Source: Flavobacterium psychrophilum (GTDB lineage Bacteria; Bacteroidota; Bacteroidia; Flavobacteriales; Flavobacteriaceae). From it: a stretch of DNA of 9,866 nucleotides. A program made the translations under genes and the position numbers. Shown here piece after piece: positions 6,831 through 9,866 of the stretch (position 1 is the first letter of the stretch; each line of letters begins with the position of its first letter). The notes beneath the pieces are model-generated. The model made no database searches and was not told the origin of the DNA. It saw nothing but the letters and a program-made list of their open reading frames with translations. Location of the stretch: NCBI GenBank assembly GCA_945907225.1, contig CAMDSN010000047.1, positions 1 through 9,866 on the forward strand, read 5' to 3'.

Positions 6831-8177
6831 TTAGATTTTAGTTATAATTTTTTCTAATGCGGCTTTTTTATTTATGATTTCTACCATCGATTTTAGATAG
6901 TCTTGTTGTTTTGTATATAATTGTTTTTGGGCTTCAGCAAAATCAAAACTTGAAGACAGTCCTTCTCTAAATTTAATTTGTTGTTTGTTTTCTATTCGTT
7001 CTGCTAGACTTAAATTATTTTTAGCAGTGGTGTATTGATCCAAACTAAATTCGTACTCACTTTTGGCACTTTCAAACTGAAGTTTTAATTTTTGTTCCGT
7101 TTCTTTTAATTTGGTTTTTGATTGTTCTACCTCAATTTTTGCCTGTTGTGTTCGGGAACTTCTGCCTAAACTACTAAATATGGGGACATTTAGGCTTACT
7201 CCCAAATTTGTAAAATTATTCCATTTTTGGTTGTCTTCTGCAAATGAAAATTGATTTGCAAATGAGTTATAACCAAAGTTAAATGCAGCGCCTAGTGATG
7301 GTAAAGCTTTGCTTTTTTCTAATTTTAATAACAATTTTTTAGATTCTTCAATATTTTGTCCAATTTGGTAATCTATAGCATTGCTTACGTTAAATTCTTC
7401 TTTTAAAATATTTAAATCAAAATTATTTTGTGTCAAGGTATTTAGGGTATCTGTTAGTATAAGACTTTTTTCTATGTCAATCCCTAGAACTAATTTTAAC
7501 ATATTAGTGGAAATTATCTTCATTCGGTTTGAATATTCTAGAGCGCTTTTTACTGCGGATAATGTTAATTGTAATTGTTCTACATTTTCCTCTTCAATAA
7601 AACCATTTTTATATACTTCTCTTGTATCGCTTACTGTTTTCTCTAATATAGCTTTATTTTTTTCTAGTATTAAAACACTTTCGTAGGCCAATAATACATT
7701 ACCATAGAAGTTTATGACTATTTCTTTTATCTCTTGATTGGTTTTTATTTTTGAGTTTTCCGAAATCTTTAGATAGGTTTTAGCCGACTGTAAGCCAACT
7801 AAATAGGAGCCATCAAAAATTAATTGACTCAATGTTATACCCGAATTCATAATGTGTTTCGTTCCAAAAGCAATAGTTGTCACGCTATTAGGATCTCCAC
7901 TCGGGTTAAAAGCATTGCCAGAAACCCCTTGTCTAGTAAAAACAAAATTGTTTTGATATCCAACATTTCCATTAATTTGGGGTAAGCCCATAGTTGTAGT
8001 TTCCCATTTTTTCTTTTTGGCAGTTTCAATGTCTCGATTTGCATTAATAGCCGAATAGTTATATTGCAAAGCATGTTCTATGGCCTGCTTTAAAGTAAAT
8101 TCGTAGCGCTCTTTTTTGTCTTGTGCAAAGACACCAAATGCTTGTAAGAGTATAGCGAACAAGATTATCTTTTTCAT
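6831..8177 (-). CDS. TolC-family outer-membrane efflux channel
   Basis: The outer-membrane exit duct of the pump, 448 aa, within the usual TolC/OEP length. A Sec signal peptide (MKKIILFAILLQAFGVFA) is followed directly by QDKK with no lipobox cysteine, so the protein is not lipid-anchored, unlike OprM. Two OEP repeats can be made out, at about 27-220 and 240-448. Each starts with the usual long helix (LKQAIEHALQYNYSAINAN in the first) and has strands rich in aromatics and glycine (NVGYQNNF; GAAFNFGYNSF). Long Gln/Lys/Glu-rich helices near the C-terminus form the coiled-coil tunnel. The gene starts 11 bases after the tetR stop and lies 6 bases from the longest possible adaptor frame, so co-transcription is very likely. 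Confidence 0.94.
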   Translation of the reverse strand: MKKIILFAILLQAFGVFAQDKKERYEFTLKQAIEHALQYNYSAINANRDIETAKKKKWETTTMGLPQINGNVGYQNNFVFTRQGVSGNAFNPSGDPNSVTTIAFGTKHIMNSGITLSQLIFDGSYLVGLQSAKTYLKISENSKIKTNQEIKEIVINFYGNVLLAYESVLILEKNKAILEKTVSDTREVYKNGFIEEENVEQLQLTLSAVKSALEYSNRMKIISTNMLKLVLGIDIEKSLILTDTLNTLTQNNFDLNILKEEFNVSNAIDYQIGQNIEESKKLLLKLEKSKALPSLGAAFNFGYNSFANQFSFAEDNQKWNNFTNLGVSLNVPIFSSLGRSSRTQQAKIEVEQSKTKLKETEQKLKLQFESAKSEYEFSLDQYTTAKNNLSLAERIENKQQIKFREGLSSSFDFAEAQKQLYTKQQDYLKSMVEIINKKAALEKIITKI

Positions 8178-8188
8178 TTGTATTTAAT

Positions 8189-8776
8189 TTAATTTTTTAA
8201 TAGTATTTGAAGCGTTTCAATTCCTTTTGGTGTAGCAATAGCTCGTGTATGATATTCAAGTGCTTTTATCTCTAGCTGGTAGGCATCTTTTTCCAATAAA
8301 GTGTTCTCATTGATTGAAAAAATAAGGGTGTAATAAAACTGAACTGCAGCCTCAATATCTGTATCTAAACGATAAAAATTTTCAGAAATCCCTTTTTTAA
8401 TATTTAAGCGAAACATCGCGCTACAATCTTCAATAATATTCGTTCTAGTTCTGTGATATATCTCTGGATAGTGTTTTTTTAGTTGATAAGCCGGAGAATG
8501 ATCAAATGACTTAAACATATCTTTGAACATTTCTCTCATTTGAAAATTTTCTGCTATAGCATTGTGATTTTGAGAAATTACTTTTTCCATCAAACAATTA
8601 ATATTTTGATGAATTATTACAGTTCCTTCTTCAATGAGCGCCTCTTTTGTTTTAAAATATTTATAAATAGTTTTTTTAGAAATTCCCAAATCAAAAGAAA
8701 TATCATCCATAGTAACACTTTTAAAACCAAGTTTTAAAAACATTTCAATAGCTCTATTACAAATTTTATCTCTCAT
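8189..8776 (-). CDS. TetR/AcrR-family transcriptional repressor of the efflux operon
   Basis: A one-component DNA-binding regulator of 195 aa. The N-terminal helix-turn-helix is classic: VTMDDISFDLGISKKTIYKY (21-40), then FKTKEALIEE. The alpha-helical C-terminal part, about 50-195, is where TetR proteins bind their inducer and dimerise; it is divergent, so the ligand cannot be guessed. The frame extends to a GTG at 8794, adding six residues, but that codon lies within a probable -7 box, so the ATG at 8776 is preferred. The gene is the first of the operon and lies 11 bases from tolC. Known family members in this arrangement repress their own operon until a pump substrate binds. An inverted repeat upstream of the promoter is a fitting operator. 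Confidence 0.93.
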   Translation of the reverse strand: MRDKICNRAIEMFLKLGFKSVTMDDISFDLGISKKTIYKYFKTKEALIEEGTVIIHQNINCLMEKVISQNHNAIAENFQMREMFKDMFKSFDHSPAYQLKKHYPEIYHRTRTNIIEDCSAMFRLNIKKGISENFYRLDTDIEAAVQFYYTLIFSINENTLLEKDAYQLEIKALEYHTRAIATPKGIETLQILLKN

Positions 8777-8793
8777 TTTTTTAAAATACGGCA

Positions 8794-8801
8794 CAAAAAT
8801 A
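8794..8801 (-). promoter_or_regulatory. Probable -7 box of the tetR-efflux operon
   Basis: The minus strand reads TATTTTTG, matching the Bacteroidota -7 consensus TAnnTTTG, 17 bases before the tetR ATG; transcription would start near 8787. No TTG is seen at the ideal -33 spacing, where the inverted repeat lies instead. Since the tetR-tolC gap is only 11 bases, this is probably the main promoter for all four genes. Confidence 0.45.
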
Positions 8802-8804
8802 AAG

Positions 8805-8834
8805 TGGAAACTAAAAATACTCTAATAGTTTCCA
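8805..8834. promoter_or_regulatory. Candidate operator for the TetR-family regulator
   Basis: A perfect 9-bp inverted repeat, TGGAAACTA (8805-8813) and TAGTTTCCA (8826-8834), with a 12-base spacer; arm centres are 21 bp apart, about two helical turns. It starts 3 bases upstream of the putative -7 box and covers the -33 region, so a bound dimer or pair of dimers would block RNA polymerase. No T-tract follows, which argues against a terminator. Binding by the adjacent regulator is inferred. Confidence 0.6.
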
Positions 8835-8919
8835 AAGTATTAACTTAAATTTAACATTATCGTATTTTCAACTTTTAAAATGTAATTTTAATAACTAAAT
8901 TAGCCCAAAAATAATTTCC

Positions 8920-9866
8920 ATGCACGCTGTAGCTCATTATCAAGAAATAATTTCAAATCATTTTAATTCTATAGTCCAAAAAAAAGAACCGTATAATTTG
9001 TATGAACCTATAAATTATATTCTTTCTCTTGGGGGAAAAAGGTTGCGGCCTGTTTTAACTTTAATGAGTACTGAGGTTTTTGATGTTGATTGTAATAAAG
9101 CGTTAGCTGCGGCAACCGCTATTGAGGTTTTTCATAATTTTTCTTTAATTCATGATGATATCATGGATGCGGCACCGTTGCGAAGAGGAAATGAAACCGT
9201 TCATGAGAAGTGGGATATAAATAGGGCAATTTTATCAGGTGACGCTATGCTTATTTTAGCTTACCAATATTTTGAAGAATATGATCCAGCCATTTTTCAA
9301 CAACTGGCAATATTATTCAGTAAAACGGCTTTAGAAGTTTGTGAAGGGCAGCAGTATGATGTTGATTTTGAAACGCGCGATAACGTTACCATTCCAGAAT
9401 ATTTAAAAATGATTAAATATAAGACAGCAGTTTTAGTAGCTGCTGCAATGAAAATGGGTGCTATTGTTGCCGAAACATCTATAGAGAACGCTAACGATAT
9501 TTATCATTTTGGTCTTAACCTTGGACTTGCATTTCAACTGCAAGACGATTATTTGGATGCCTTTGGAGATCCCGAAACTTTTGGAAAGCAGGTTGGTGGG
9601 GATATCATTGAAAATAAAAAAACCTATTTATATTTGAAAGCCATAGAATTCGCATCAACTAGTCAAAAAGATCAATTACAACATTTATTTTCAATACAGC
9701 CTAGCGACACAAAAGATAAAATAATTTTGGTTAAAGAAATTTTTGATCAGTCTGGCGCTTCAAAAGCCAATCAAAAAGCAATTCAAGACTATACTTTCAA
9801 AGCTTTTGAAATTCTTGATAACATGAATATAGGAATTGATAAAAAGGTAGTTTTAAAATCTTTCGG
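8920..9866 (+). CDS. Isoprenyl diphosphate synthase (polyprenyl synthetase family), 3' end cut
   Basis: Condenses isopentenyl diphosphate with allylic diphosphates in the cytoplasm, feeding carotenoids, quinone side chains or undecaprenyl carrier. The 315 visible codons hold all core motifs: GGKRLRP (38-44) for diphosphate binding, the first Asp-rich motif DDIMD (79-83) followed by RRG (88-90), and the second, DDYLD (209-213), then GKQVGGDI. The residue five before the first motif is F74 and there is no insertion in that motif. In family knowledge a bulky residue there limits chain length, suggesting a GGPP/FPP-range product rather than octaprenyl, whose enzymes have Ala. The family is usually about 320-330 aa, so only a few residues should be missing. 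The ATG at 8920 is the first in the frame with the expected N-terminal length; no Shine-Dalgarno site is visible. It is divergent from tetR and probably functionally unrelated to the pump. Confidence 0.94.
   Translation, partial: MHAVAHYQEIISNHFNSIVQKKEPYNLYEPINYILSLGGKRLRPVLTLMSTEVFDVDCNKALAAATAIEVFHNFSLIHDDIMDAAPLRRGNETVHEKWDINRAILSGDAMLILAYQYFEEYDPAIFQQLAILFSKTALEVCEGQQYDVDFETRDNVTIPEYLKMIKYKTAVLVAAAMKMGAIVAETSIENANDIYHFGLNLGLAFQLQDDYLDAFGDPETFGKQVGGDIIENKKTYLYLKAIEFASTSQKDQLQHLFSIQPSDTKDKIILVKEIFDQSGASKANQKAIQDYTFKAFEILDNMNIGIDKKVVLKSF

Noticed and set aside
7381..7686. 101-codon + strand open frame inside the tolC gene
   Set aside because: Shadow of a coding region on the other strand, without a signal or motif.
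8777..8794. GTG start extending the TetR protein by six residues
   Set aside because: It lies at the putative -7 box, and the ATG at 8776 gives a normal TetR N-terminus.
8845..8854. TTAAATTTAA palindrome in the tetR-prenyl synthase gap
   Set aside because: Ten AT-only bases in an AT-rich gap are expected by chance, and no spacing relation to a gene start is evident.

Overview
The window looks like chromosomal DNA of a low-GC Bacteroidota species, most likely Flavobacterium or a close relative. The reasons are AT-rich sequence, genes without clear Shine-Dalgarno sites, several TAnnTTTG-type -7 boxes, the flavobacterial character of the AspS and prenyl synthase proteins, and a TetR-TolC-adaptor-RND gene order common in this phylum. 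This assignment is by recognition; no database search was possible.

Layout: (1) The 5' end of aspS (aspartyl-tRNA synthetase) runs leftward off the window. (2) A 344-base gap (201-544) holds a 221-bp element with imperfect terminal inverted repeats and an inner palindrome, resembling a non-coding MITE-like or palindromic intergenic repeat. (3) A secreted TlpA-type thioredoxin-fold protein and a small secreted MORN-like repeat protein lie on the + strand. (4) A perfect 19-bp hairpin terminator is shared with the convergent efflux operon. (5) Four tightly spaced minus-strand genes follow in transcription order: TetR-family regulator, TolC-family outer-membrane channel, lipoprotein periplasmic adaptor and 1150-aa RND permease. 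(6) A divergent + strand gene for a short/medium-chain isoprenyl diphosphate synthase runs off the right edge.

The efflux genes make a complete tripartite pump: an inner-membrane RND antiporter, a lipid-anchored adaptor and an outer-membrane channel. The TetR-family repressor is the first gene of the same operon. A 9-bp inverted repeat just upstream of the putative tetR -7 box is a good candidate for its own operator, giving an autoregulated, ligand-inducible efflux operon. The substrate cannot be read from sequence, but the Asp-Asp motif in TM4 favours the drug/amphiphile (HAE) group over heavy-metal (CzcA-like) pumps.

I see no undescribed system. The gene content is ordinary for the group. 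The most interesting points are the nested inverted-repeat element at 283-503, the tetR operator candidate at 8805-8834, and the extra hydrophobic pair in the RND permease.
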